64,000 bases of DNA from Eucalyptus grandis (taxonomy: Eukaryota; Streptophyta; Magnoliopsida; Myrtales; Myrtaceae): positions 44,167,263 through 44,231,262 of the forward strand of contig NC_052622.1 in the NCBI RefSeq assembly GCF_016545825.1, in the 5' to 3' direction. A program made the position numbers and the translations under genes. The notes under the pieces were generated by a model. The model was not told where the DNA came from. It saw only the letters and a list, made by a program, of their open reading frames with translations, and did no database searches. Position 1 is the first letter of the stretch; every line of letters starts with the position of its first letter. Shown here piece after piece: positions 45,127 to 57,329 of this stretch.

Positions 45127-47723
45127 TGTCACGACCTAAATTTTGGGTGCACCACCTAGATTTAGGCTAATGGACTACTAAGTCTTTAGCCCGGGCTCTT
45201 CTAAGCCCATACTAAATTACTATCATGCAATGAGGTGATCACACAGATACTCAATCATGATTAAACATTGAATAAATTGCACCAAATGAATTCAACACAC
45301 TAAAGCAAGTAATTATTTTTTGGGTTTTCTTTTATCTCAAAATTAAAACATGCATTCTAACCACATGATCTAATTTTCCTAACAAACAAATTCTAATTAA
45401 ATGAACCTATTATGCAAACTATGCACCTAACTTTTTTGTATTTTTTAATTGAAATTCGGAATTAATAAAAACCCTAATTAACTATTGAAAATGAATAATT
45501 TTCTAATTTATTTTAGGGACTAATTTGACTTAAACCCTATCCTATTTTAGAAAACTATTTTTTAAAAGAAAAATGGGATAATTAAAATATGCAAACATTA
45601 TCTAAGACCTATTAAAAAAAAAATTATTTAGGTCTAACCCTAACCTATTTCTAAAAAATGCAGCCCTAAAAATGTAATCCTAAAAATTTTAATTTATTAA
45701 ACCTACATGCTGATGCAAGATTTTTGATTTTTTTTTTTGATTTTTAGTGTTTTTCCAAGACAAGTAATTATCAAATAAACATTAGATCTAAACAATCAAG
45801 ATATTTAACAAATAAAGGATTAAAATAATAAAAAAAATAACCTATTGTCTTACAGGTTAAATTAACAATTACTTTAAACCTAAACATCACGAAAAAATTT
45901 CAAAATAATTAAAAATCTGATCCAAAATCTTACGGATCAAATTAATAATTATAATGATTTAATAATTAAATAATATTAAAATACCCAAAAATTAATATAA
46001 TTAAAAAATGATCCGACATCTTACGGATCAAATTAATAATTACAACAATTTTGGACAAAACCCTTGCAGATAATGCCTACAAGATTCATGAGTATTGACA
46101 TCCAATGTTCCAATTTAAATAACTAAACTTAAAAAAAAATATAAACAAAATAAAGTAAATAGAAAAAGAAAAAAAACTACCTAATTTGCTTTTCTTTTTT
46201 TTTTTCTTTTGTTTTTTGTTTTTTCCTTTGCTTCCAAAAGAAAAGCTTGGCAGCTCGTGCGGCTAGTCACCGAGGGGGACTGATCGTTGGTCCGACAAAG
46301 GGAACTCCGGTGAAGGCGGATCGGTAGGAACGGGCGGCACCTTGGCGGCAAGGACAACCGGCGAGGAATAGGGGCGTCGCGGTGGAAAGCTGCAGATCCG
46401 GTTTAGGTGGACTTCGGGCGAGGTTGGTGCGACCGATCGGAGGGTGGAAGTGTAGTAGGGGAAACTCGCGACTTGCTCGTCGGGGGCTAAAGGCTCGCGG
46501 TGGTGGCCTGTGGAGATGCTGCAGAGGCGGATCGGCAAGCGCACAGGTGCTCGTGGAGGCGCGACAGAGGCGAGCTTGCGGGTTGCTGCAGCGTCAGGGG
46601 TTGGAGGCACGCGGTGATGGCTTCTAGCGAGACGAAATGAGAGGGAGCGGCGTGCGGACGGATGCGAGCGGGGCGGTGACTTGCGGATGACGCTGCGCGG
46701 CGACCGGCGCAGAAAAACCTCGAGCGTTGCGGGGTGGTCGGCGGCTCGGCTGCCGGCCCGCGGGTTGCTAGCGTAGAAGAGCGTGGGTGCTAACGAAGAA
46801 AAAGAGCGGTTCTTCTTCGCTGCTTTCCCCGCCTGGTCTCTCGCTTCTCCCTTGCCGCACGCCGATGTCTTCTCTGTTGTCGGCGGAAGAAAGCGCATCA
46901 GATGCCTTTTCTTTTTCCTTTCCTTTTTTTTTTTTTTTTTTATGGTACCCGTGGAACCTCCATGCGTCGCTTCGTGACGGAGTAAACCCTGGAGGAGCAG
47001 TAGTGTCACCACCACCCTTGCTGGCCCGGGCAAGTCGTGGGTTCCTTTCTTGCAAGGCAAACGACGCAGTGATTCGAATTCAGGACCTCCCGAAAGGAAT
47101 CTGCGCTCAACCACTACGTCGCCACCACATGTGGTTTTCTTTTCCTTTCTTGTGTTTCTCTTCTTCGAAGGAAAAACAACGGAGCTTTTCTCTCTTTTTG
47201 TGTTCTTTTTTCCTAAAACTCCGAGATAAGCCCCCTAAACCCATACGTTTAACCATTTTATAGGCAAAACAAAATGCAATCTTTTTTTGAATATTTCTCC
47301 TCATGAAGATTACCTATAACCTCCCGATCACAAAAATCTTTTTTATTTTCCTCATCTCCTTAATATTCTCTACTGATTTTATCGCCTAAAGATAAGATTA
47401 CAACCCGATTTTCTTAAATTCCAAAAATCCACCGTAATATCATTTCAAATCTCCATTTAGGTAATTTTTGTCATTAAAAGAAAACGGGCTTGGGCCAATT
47501 TGCTCGTTTCATGGGCTTAGTCCGGCCTGTTAATTTAAAACTCAAAACCACTAATTCGACCCATCCGCCATCGATCCAATAAATAAATGCAAAAAATACA
47601 AATTAAAAACAAATGCACCTAGATTAATATGCTATACAATTAATATTTTTTAGGGATAAAATTGACCTCCTAATTTTTATGCAATAAATAAATAATCGGA
47701 TCGCCAAAATTTAGGTGTCAACA
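45127..47723 (+). mobile_element. 2.6-kb LTR-like insertion private to block B
   Basis: Starts TGTCACGACCTAAATTTTGG and ends CCAAAATTTAGGTGTCAACA, so the two ends are inverted repeats of each other as well as having TG/CA termini. The flanks are TATCATTTTT (45117-45126) and TATCATTTCT (47724-47733). Block A at about 6727-6740 has a single TATCATTTCTCG, the empty site. The interior is AT-rich with a GC-rich part (46250-47060); no gag or pol seen, and I found no long direct repeat at the ends. It could be a solo LTR, a non-autonomous LTR element or an inverted-repeat transposon. A SINE lies inside at 46925-47133. Confidence 0.7.
46925..47133 (-). mobile_element. tRNA-derived SINE within the 2.6-kb insertion
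   Basis: On the minus strand: an A-box-like GTAGTGGTTGAGCGC, a B-box-like GAATTCGAATC and a long A-tail (T-run 46925-46941 on the plus strand). Flanks TTTTCTTTTTCCTTTCC and TTTTCTTTTCCTTTC look like a slightly diverged target duplication. It is a different SINE family from the one at 21338. Confidence 0.7.
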
Positions 47724-47895
47724 TATCATTTCTCGATCATGTTTACACATGTACATGATATGAATGTGATTGCTGGTGTGTTTTCATAAGCGACATGATG
47801 TGTGATGCGTAGGATCGGTTGCTAACGAGGAACGAAGGACTTGGCAGGTTGGAATCGTGGTCCCTCCGTCAGTTCCCGGCGGCATGATTCGCTGA

Positions 47896-48918
47896 TATCT
47901 CTCTCAGGCCAATCTTCGCCGACAATTCGTCAATCTTCTTCTCAAATTCTAATCTTGCCCTCCCTTTTCGAAAGCGTCAGCAACCCTAGCCGGGCCAGCC
48001 AAGCAATTGAGAGTACTTTGTGTGCCTTTGAATTTAGTTTCGGGGCTTTGTTTTAATTTCCAGAACTGGAAGTCGGACTTTTGTAATCCATTGTAATATA
48101 AATAAGCTATGCTCTGAAGTTACATTGCAAACACCTTGAAATTGAAGAGAATTTTCCTTATAGCAGATTACAAGATAGATTCGAGAAGCCTAATTTATTC
48201 ATGTCAAAGTTCATGGATCATGATGATAATTGCCTGGTCGGTTGGCATCTCATGTTATACAGACCATAATGGTCATAGATCGACGACCACTCTGGCTTTT
48301 AAGTTGACCGATGATCCCATAATACAACCAATAAAAGCAAACCGATAAATGTGACAGAAAAAGAGATGTATTTGTTTTTATAGATAACGAGGGTAAGGAG
48401 GGCTACTAGAGCAATTGTATTCCCTAGGCATTATCAAAGGGTGTTGCTTCTACTATGGAACGTAAGATATAAGTTGTAATTAATTTATGGGCTTTATTAG
48501 CATAATAGTCCTTGGGTACTATGCAAATAACAATTTATTGTGAACCACAAATTCTTGAAAAAAGTAAGTCACAATAATTTATAATTATTCGTGGTTTGAT
48601 TTTTTATAATCTAAAATAAATTATTATTTTCACAGTACATTAAAAACTGTTATATAATTATTTCTCTTAATTTTGTCTATTCGGAAATGTAGAAACCTAT
48701 CATCAGAGCCCATTGACGTGCCAAAAGCCAAAGCAGTCAGCAGATTAGGAAAATGAGAATGGAAAAACGTACTCCCTCGAAGCGGACAGATATGCATGAC
48801 AAATAAGGCGGCAGTTCGATTTGGAGCTATATACTGGCAATGCTTGCCTCTTGTCGACGGATCTCCATTTTTTTTTTTTTGTTCTTTGCCTTTTGCTGAG
48901 GGAAACTTCAGCGCCAAC
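47896..48918. other. Spacer between P5 and P6
   Basis: Near-identical to the P1-P2 spacer (6907-7924), with a possible polyadenylation signal AATATAAATAAGC at about 48097-48109. No gene seen. Confidence 0.5.
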
Positions 48919-49966
48919 ATGAGTCCCCCAAACCCCACTGATGGCTCGAGATTGACTTCGGCACTGGTCGGCATCCTGCCTCCTGTGGCATACGCCCCAG
49001 AAGCAAACGCTCAGCCGGTGTCCATCGGCCAACCCGGTCCACAAACATATGGAGTGCCGGGGCATTATGTTCCGAGCAATGCAGGCGTTTGGACCACCGG
49101 TCTTTTATTTGCTTCGATGATATGACGAATTGTAGTCTTTTTCATAAAAGTTGATACGACTCGATTTTGCTATTGTCGACATTGTGAAGATCTTTCGGTA
49201 AGTTCATTTTGACCCTCAAAATACTTGTTCTTTCTAAACGTCATTTGGATGAACATACACTTAGCAGTTAACTATTGGATCGATCATCTTCCTACCTTTT
49301 CCTACGGACAGGCTTGATCACCTGTTTCTGCCCGTGCATCACGTTCAGCCAAAACGCCGAGATCATAGACAGAGGACGCACTTGTGAGTGAAAAACCGCG
49401 ATAAAATGTCATCTTTGCTAAACTATATGATTGAGGGCTTAATTTCTCGTGCTAATATTAACTTTGGCTAACAAATATGCAGCTTGTGTCTGTGCCGGGC
49501 TTACGTGCTGCCTGATATGCCACTGTTTTGGCTGCTCGTACCGGTAAACATGCACTTACCGAACCAAGCTCCGAGGCCACCATTCGATCCCTGGCGGCGA
49601 GTGCAGAGACTGTTGTTTGCACTATTAGTGCGATTTATGCACAATTTGCCAAGAGTATCGGGAGCTTAAAAATCACGGGTTCGATCCCCCTATCGGTAAG
49701 TTCTCTTTGCTAGAAAACTGCCTAAGGCGGCAAAAACAATTTAAGGAGAATCACCGCTGTTCATGAAAACTGTTTGAGCTTTGTAAGTACTTGAATGCAT
49801 GCGCGCACATGTGTGAGCGATAGATTACATGTTTACGTATGTGATGCAATGCGTAGGATGGGCCGCCAATGCCAAGCGAATGAGTCGGCTATTCGGAGTG
49901 ACGATCAAGGGCCGCCAGTGGCATGGTGCGTTGACGTTTCTCTCGGCCAACCTTTGCAACAATTGA
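48919..49966 (+). pseudogene. P6: PCR/PLAC8-family pseudogene, sister of P2
   Basis: Exons at 48919-49131, 49312-49383, 49483-49695 and from 49857. Nearly identical to P2, with the same TAA (49545-49547), TAG (49626-49628), weak GTAGTC donor and 5-bp exon 4 deletion, so the lesions are older than the A/B duplication. Private changes: one codon fewer in exon 1 (TATGGAGTG where P2 has TATGTAGGAGTG) and two T fewer than P2 in the run after WTTG, which puts exon 1 out of frame in the opposite direction from P2. Exon 2 keeps CFCPC and [13 protein letters not shown]. No functional product is expected. Confidence 0.88.
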
Positions 49967-50950
49967 TCCACTTCATTTCAAACTGTTATCTCGTCCTCTC
50001 TTTTCAATATGTTATGGGAAATTTGGACGAAATGCAGCCCTTGATCCATACTTGCGATGATGTTTATCTCTTCTTATTTGCAATTGTTATCTTTGTGCTA
50101 TTTGCAATGTGGTGTTGGGAATTTTGGACAATTATCTGGTACTTGATTGATACTTGTGGTGGTTTTCACTCTTCTTCAATACAAACTAGACAGTGATGGT
50201 AAGTAAAATGTTATTGCTTGGTTTTTAAATACTGCGATTTCTATCATGAGGCTCCTATAATCCATGGTCTAGATGAATTCGACCCGCATGGTTATAGACC
50301 ATCCAATTTTTTTTTATTTTTTTGCTCCGTATACATATATTTGGGCATGATGTGGTTGGCTTTGGGCACACAATTCAAATGGGTAGATCTAGTAATACGA
50401 AACTGTTTATGTGCTCAGCTTAGCCCGCTTATATTCAGGTTTTCTAACGTAATTTTTGGGTATTCATTACTGAATCAGCGAACTTTTTTATAAGGTTGAT
50501 GTTGGGACATGCAGCAGAAATCCAATCTTATTCAAGAAAGAGTTCTGAAAAGAGATCCAAGTCAAACTCATCAATAAATCTAGTTGGACACATCTTCCAC
50601 TCGAAAATATAGGTTAATGAGCTATGTGTCAACTTTCACATGCCACAACCGTTCTCTAGTACTAGACTTTGCCTAAAACTCTTCACACGTGAAGTTTAGT
50701 AGCTAATAGACCTGATTGAGTGATGGAGAGAGTAGTAGGCTAGATCATTGAGCTACGTCTCAAATTGTGACAAATCTAGTCAAGCTCGCTAATTTGTTGG
50801 AATGGGGGGGTGTCCAAAGTACCTTATATTTTTAGTTTTAGGGTTTTTTTTTTTTTTTTGGGAGTTATAGTTTTTCTTTCATTTCTAGTAGAGATGTCAA
50901 AATGGGTCTTAAACCCATATATGACCCGTTTAAATCATATATGGTTGCGT
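49967..50950. other. Downstream flank of P6
   Basis: Copy of 8978-9823 with an extra piece (50800-50940) before the copia LTR, including TTTTTTTTTTTTTTGGGAG and GTCTTAAACCCATATATGAC, not seen in A. No gene seen. Confidence 0.5.
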
Positions 50951-51358
50951 TGGAAATGAGTATGAAAAACGAACCGATACTTGAAGATCGAATATCGAAA
51001 ATAAAATGTGGAAACATGCTCAGGAAACATGTAACACCAATTGAAAAGTATATCATGGAGATTGACATACCTTGTTTGCCACAGATTAAATACTCGTTGC
51101 AGTCTTAGAGGAATTGATTGAAATCCTGGAGTTCCATTCTTCAAAAGGAAGTACACTATTATCTCAAGGGAAGGAAAAGAACATATTATTTTATTAACTT
51201 TTCAACGTTCTCCATTTTTCATATTTATACAGCAGTTATTTTTACTTAAAAAAATAATTGCCTCATTCCTCTTATGGGCCCATTCCTTATGGGTTGAGTG
51301 TGACCCAACATGGGCATACGAACTTGATTTAACTCAATAAAAAAAAAAAAAACCATCA
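50951..51358 (-). repeat. 3' LTR of the minus-strand copia element (copy B)
   Basis: 408 bp, TGGAAATGAG...AACCATCA on the plus strand; pairs with 58931-59321 and with 9824-10244. Confidence 0.75.
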
Positions 51359-52808
51359 TTTCCCACTCGCATAGGGTGAGCCGAAAGAACTCTTTCTTCA
51401 TCTCTCTACAACATTCATACTATTAAATAATCCGTGCGACTAGTATACCTCGAGAGCTTGTTGCCATACATCTGTTAGGAATATATAATAGCTCAAAATT
51501 GGTATCATGTTTTGAGTAAATATAGTATGCAGTAACTTAGATCGATTAATCATATTTATATCTCTTTCGATTTATTTTTAATAATGATGTATTGTATTCG
51601 CAATTATGATTATTCCAGAATAATTATAATTGATCGACTAATTAATACAAAACTAAAATGTGATATCCCAAACTCAATCTTCTTCTTTCCTTGAAACACT
51701 CAATAATTTCAATTCAACTTGCTTTTTTGGAAATGTCGTATTAGATCGAATCAACTCATGATCATTCGCAACATTCTAAAATATCAAATGTTGAATAGAA
51801 ATCTTGAAAAATAAGTAAGAGTCATGAAGTCACTAAATTGAGGAACTCTTTTCCTCAAGAGTCTCACACGGTATAAAAGTTAAGATTAAAACTTTTGCCA
51901 CTTTTATTGATCGTCTGATGCATACATAGTATGGAGTATGTATTACAGATATTAACTCTTTTTCCATAGAGCATATATTTTCATTTCCAGTACCGTCTAG
52001 ATGATAGTTTAGACATACCTAATGTCTAACTCGAGTTTACATATCTATTCCCTCAAAAAATCATCAGAACTCACATCTAGCATAAGAAACAGATAAAGTA
52101 AAATATGTAGTTAATTTTACCTTCGGACATAGTAAATATTATGTTCTCATCTTAATGCTCAAATTAAGGCGATATCTATATTTTAAGCTTGAGCTCTCGA
52201 TTATCACCTAGATAATAAGCTTAAAAATCGTCTCATCTCTATTTATCACATAGTAAATAGAAACGATTATCCATGTGAGTTCTTATTTATCCGACATACT
52301 TTCTCAATTTTATATGATGCACTAAACATTAAGATGAAAAAACGTCAAACAAAAAATATAGGCATTACTAATGAAAGACAACTTCATTAAATGTGAACAG
52401 TTAGGAAATAATAATATTCAGTATATCAACCTCTATGCCGTTCGGTGATTTTGCATGGTCATAGAACACATTTCTAGTTATTGGCTTTGTCATAGGATCT
52501 GCTATCATTCTATGCGTAAATATGTATTATAAGATCACATTTTTCGTGCAACTATATCTTTGACAAAATTATGCTTGGTATTTACATGTTTAGTCTTGTC
52601 ATGATATTTCATATCCTTAGTGTACGCTATTGTTGCTTGACTATCACAATTAACTAACAATAAATTTGGAGCATTCTTAATAATACCTAAATGATTCAAA
52701 AATCTCTTAAACTAAACACCTTATTGTATTGCTGTTGATAATGTCACGAACTTAGCTTCCATCGTGGATAAGGCTATACACGTTTGTTTCTTACTACTTC
52801 AAGATATT

Positions 52809-52993
52809 TTTTTTTATGACCCAAGGAAACCCATACAGCCGGCAGCCGGCGGGCAAATCTTGAGGCCGCACGAGGGAACCACCACCCTATGCAAGCGGTT
52901 AAGGCACCAAGCACCTCCGCTGGGTTTTGAACCCCTCACCTTGAGGGCAAGGATCAATGGAGCCTTATCCAGTGGAGCCACCGCGGCGGGTGG
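52809..52993 (-). mobile_element. tRNA-derived SINE inside the copia RNase H (copy B)
   Basis: Copy of 21338-21525. Flanks TACTACTTCAAGATATT (52792-52808) and TACTATTCTAAGATATT (52994-53010) are the diverged 17-bp duplication. Confidence 0.85.
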
Positions 52994-54946
52994 TACTATT
53001 CTAAGATATTGCGCCATTATCCGGTAAAAAAAGAAAAAGAAAAACAAATCCAGATGTAGATTTCATTTCGTCTAAATCTCTTCTCCAATTAGCATCTAAG
53101 TAGACTATAAGCGGTAAATCATTTCTTTAATAACTCAGTGTATAATCAGCAGTTTTTTTTTAGTTACACTAGTATTCTTTTCATAGCTTTCTAATGTGTT
53201 TGATCGAGATTGGATCAATATTTACTTATCATTCTAATTGCAAAATATATGTTAGGTCTTGTACACATCATAGTGTACATAAGCTTCCAACAACAATAGC
53301 ATAAAGAATATGTTGCATTCGTTCCTTCTCTTGTGGAGTTTTTGGACACATTCTATGGCTCAATCATTCACATTTTACAATAGGAGTTTGTTCAAGAACC
53401 TTATTTATATATGTTTCTTGTGAGAGAGACAATGATCTCTTCAAATGATTCCTTAAAATCTTAACTCCAAGAATGTATCTAGCATCACCCATATCTTTCA
53501 TCTCAAAGTTAGAAAATAACAATCTTTTAACAATATTAACAAATTCCATATTGCTTCCGGCAATTAGTAAATTATTAACATATAATGATATGAGCATAAA
53601 TTGATCTTTAGATATTTTAATATATACACAATGATCATTATCAATCATTGTAAAATCTTATGCTATTATGGCATTATGAAAATATATATACCATGTCTCG
53701 ATGACTATTTAAGGTCATATATTGATCTAAAAAGTCAACATACCTTTTGTTTTTAGTTTTTCAAAACGAAACTAAGGGATGTTCCATATAAATTTCTTCC
53801 TTTAATTTTCTATTGAGAAAAATAGTTTTTATATCAATTTGATGTAACTCAAGATTCATACTAGCTACTATTGTTAGAACAATGCAAATTGAGGTAAATA
53901 TTACTACAGGAGAAAATATTTCTTTATAATAAATTCCGTCCTGTTAATTATACGTCTTTGCTACATTACGAGTCTTATGTCTCTTTATTGAACAATCAAC
54001 TTTGCGCTTTATTTTGAAAATTCACTTGTTTTCAATGGTTTGTATCTTTTTGGAAAATCAATCGGTTCTTAAACATAGGTTGACTTCCTTGATTCAATTT
54101 CCTCTTCTATTGCATGTATAAATTTTTCCTTATTAGGACAATTTAGAATCTCATTTACATTCGTTGGCTCATCTTCATCTTGTAGAGCAATCATAAAAAT
54201 TTCTCCTTCATTGTCAAAATGTCGGCGAGTAATACTTTTACGACTTGTTTATCATACGAAAGATTATACACTTTGTACATTAGTTTTCATTATTCTCCCA
54301 CTCATATTAGATAATAACGATATCGTCTCATTAAGTGGTTGTAATTGAGAATGAGTCAAATTGAATTAATCAACTCTCACACTGCTTCCACTTTGACGAA
54401 CTCCATTAAGTTCACTATCTTGATCCAGGGTTTCAAATAAAGAGTAATCCTCACCTATTTTGTCATTTTAAAGAAATTCATTCTCTAAGAATGTAACATT
54501 TTGTGCATTAAATGTAGCTATACTTTCACTTTCTTGCTTACCTATAAATGCATAACCTTTCGAGTATTCTAAATAGCTTATGAAAATATCCTTCTTATCT
54601 CTGGGACCCAATTTCCCATACTTATGAGGTGGCTCATGAGTATAGGCAACACAACCTAACGGTTTAAGAAAAACTTAAGTTGGGTTTCTACTTGTCCATA
54701 ACTCATATGAAGTGGAAATAAATGATTTAGAAGAAACATAGTTAAATATATATGCAACAGTTAATAAAGCATCATCAAAAATGTGATATAAAAGTTAGCA
54801 TGCGCCTTCATGGACTTAACCATTTTCAATAAAGTTCTATTCTCATTTTCGCAATACCATTTTGTTGAGGAGTATAAGGAATAGACAACTGTCTTTTAAT
54901 CATTTTCATTATATAAATTTCTATACTCATCAGATATATATTTTTT

Positions 54947-55647
54947 GGGATAAGTGCAATAGAAGTCATAAAACTTGTCATGAAAATGCAATTGAGTTTT
55001 AAAACTTACAAAAAGTGCAATCAAGTCCTAAAACATATCAAATTGTTTCAATCGAGTCTTAAAGTTAACACCATCAAACTTACTAACGGAAAAGATGATG
55101 TGGCGCGAATGTGGCATTTTAAATACATTTTCATTTTTCAAGTGGCTTTTTTTTTATTCAGAATTAGATTTTAATTTTTTAAAAAAGATAAAATTTATTT
55201 TGAAAAATTGTTAAAAAAATAGAAAATATGGCAGCTCCTCCCTCACCACCGTCGCACATCGCTGGAGGGGCTGGCCACCTTTGCCCAAGGCCAACGATGG
55301 TCGCCGATGATGGGCAGCGGCAACGAAGAGGAGGAGCTACCATTTTTCTGCTTTTTTTTAAAACAATTTTTTAAAAATAAATTTTAACTTTTCTTTTTAG
55401 TTTTGAATCTATTTTTTTAAATTGAAAACACAATAATTATAAAGAAAAGTTACATGGAAAATGAAAATTTATTTAAAATATCACGTCCGCGCTACGTCAA
55501 CATTTTCTGTTAATAAGTTTGACGATATTAATTTTAGGATTCAATTGAAATAATTTGACAAGTTTTAGGACTTGATTGCATTTTTTATAAGTTTTAGGAC
55601 TCAATTTCATTTTGTGACAAGTTTAGGACTTTTATTGCACTTATCCC
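54947..55647. mobile_element. 701-bp Mutator-type MITE inside the copia integrase
   Basis: Long complementary ends: GGGATAAGTGCAATAGAAG at 54947 and its counterpart ending GCACTTATCCC at 55647. The flanks ATATTTTTT (54938-54946) and ATATTTTTG (55648-55656) are a 9-bp duplication with one change, and copy A keeps ATATTTTTG on the left. The centre has a GC-rich segment (55225-55340) between AT-rich arms. Splits the integrase reading frame. Non-coding. Confidence 0.85.
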
Positions 55648-57329
55648 ATATTTTTGATCTCGATCGAATCTTAATACTTTTATTTTCTTATCTAAATGAT
55701 TTTCTACCAAGCTTATAAACTTCTTGAAACAACTAAATGTTTCAAATTTAAGAGAAATCAAATAGATATATTCGAATCGAATATAATTATCTATGAATGT
55801 GATGAAATAAGCAACCCTATATCTTTCTCTCACATTTAGTAGACCACAGATATCTGAATAAAATAATTATAAAGGAAATTTAGCTCTTTTACTTTTTTAA
55901 AATGATTTCCTTGTCCTTTTCTCACTAAGTAATGCTCACATATAGGCAAATCAATTTTGTCAATATTGCCTAATAAACCCTCTTTAGTGAGTTTATTCAT
56001 ACGTTATTGGCTAGTATGATCAAGTATAGCATGTCATACATTCACATTATTATCATATGAATTAGAATACGTGAAGATGAAATAACAAATATTGACATTA
56101 CCATAGTCAACATTCAACACAATAAAACCATCTAGAAAATAACTACAACCATAGTAGTTTATATCAAAATACAAATCCACATAATTATTATGAAAGTTTA
56201 AATTGAAATTAAGTTTAACCAATACTAACACATATACTAGATTCCGACTAATCTTCAAGCATATAATACATCATGTAGGAACAAAATGCATCCACGCGCA
56301 TATTTAATTGGCAGGTGTCAATCTCTTTTATTTTAGCTCTAGAGTTGTTTCCTACATAGATTAACTTCGTTCTAGTCGGTACTCATCGGAATTCCATGAA
56401 TGATTCTTTATCTTTCACTACATGGTTAGTTGCTCCTAAATCTACAATCCACGAAGAATTAGATTAAGTTAAGAATACAGAACTTGATACATAAGGAAAG
56501 TTTTTAAGAATACAATGGGTGTTTACTTTCTTTGGCTCATCATAGTCGGGAGCATAGTGATCATTTTGGCCACGGTTGTAATACTTCACTCTTGATAACT
56601 TCTTCACTCGGATACACTTTCCTCTCTCATGTTAGTTAACTCTTGGTTTCTTTTTTAAAGAGCTCGCTTCCTTACCTTTCCACTTTTTAAATGAATCAAG
56701 ATGCCTATGCTTGGAGTTTAAAGTCCCTTGTGAACTATAACCAGCATAATAAATATCAGTTTACGGCTTAGCTACCAAGAGACAGTCCTCTTCTACTTCA
56801 AGATGGTGCATTGCATCCTCAAAAGTTTTAATGTTCTCATTATGAGTTAGATGCACATTTATATCCTTCCAACTATGAGGCAATGAATGGATCATTGTCT
56901 ACACTTGCTGCTCATCAGCTAAAACGTAGCAATCATCCTTCAACTCATTAATCATGTTTGATATCTTTCTCAAGTGTTGTTTCATGGTCTGATCGTGAGT
57001 TTTCTTGTAAGAGTCACACTTTATAGTGAGCTGTCTCAATTGGTTACCGATGTATGACTAAATATTGTTGCCAACGTTTCGGACATTTTTCTGACATTCT
57101 CAAAATGCTTGAACTCTCACATAACACCATTCTCCATACTGTTCAACAACATACATCAAATGCATTCTTATTTCTTTTGTGTTGTGCAGTGTTCTCATCT
57201 TCAGGTTCTTCCATAATCAGGTTAAAAGCTTTTAGTGCCTTTTGTTCTACTCATATTGGATTTTCATCTACCATATTTCATAATTATCACCATTCAACTT
57301 CTCACATTTATTAATTCAGTAATTATGCT

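Larger units (their letters stand above)
41423..47895 (+). pseudogene. P5: PCR/PLAC8-family gene with a lost splice donor and altered core residues
   Basis: Exon 1 is 41423-41615 (MAPRNPGGDLKAPPP to GVWTTGLFGCFDDLSN), exon 2 41770-41841, exon 3 41942-42154 and exon 4 47813-47895; lengths 72, 213 and 83 match P3. Exons 1 and 3 are open. Three changes matter. Exon 2 reads CPW where the family has CPC. The exon 2 donor is gone (ACCT then AAAGCG, where P3 has GTAAGC), and reading on gives an immediate TAA. Exon 4 starts with TCG in place of TGG, turning the conserved GW into GS. Intron 3 is 5.7 kb, holding the RLCK-fragment element, a tRNA relic, the fold-back MITE and a 2.6-kb insertion. Exon 3 is well kept: [20 protein letters not shown] and CQEHRELKNHGF. 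It is probably a young pseudogene; transcription cannot be excluded. Confidence 0.82.

Noticed and set aside
46263..47114. Long open stretch of 283 codons on the minus strand
   Set aside because: It overlaps the SINE and the GC-rich part of the 2.6-kb insertion, has biased Arg/Ser/Pro composition and no domain; openness follows from high GC.
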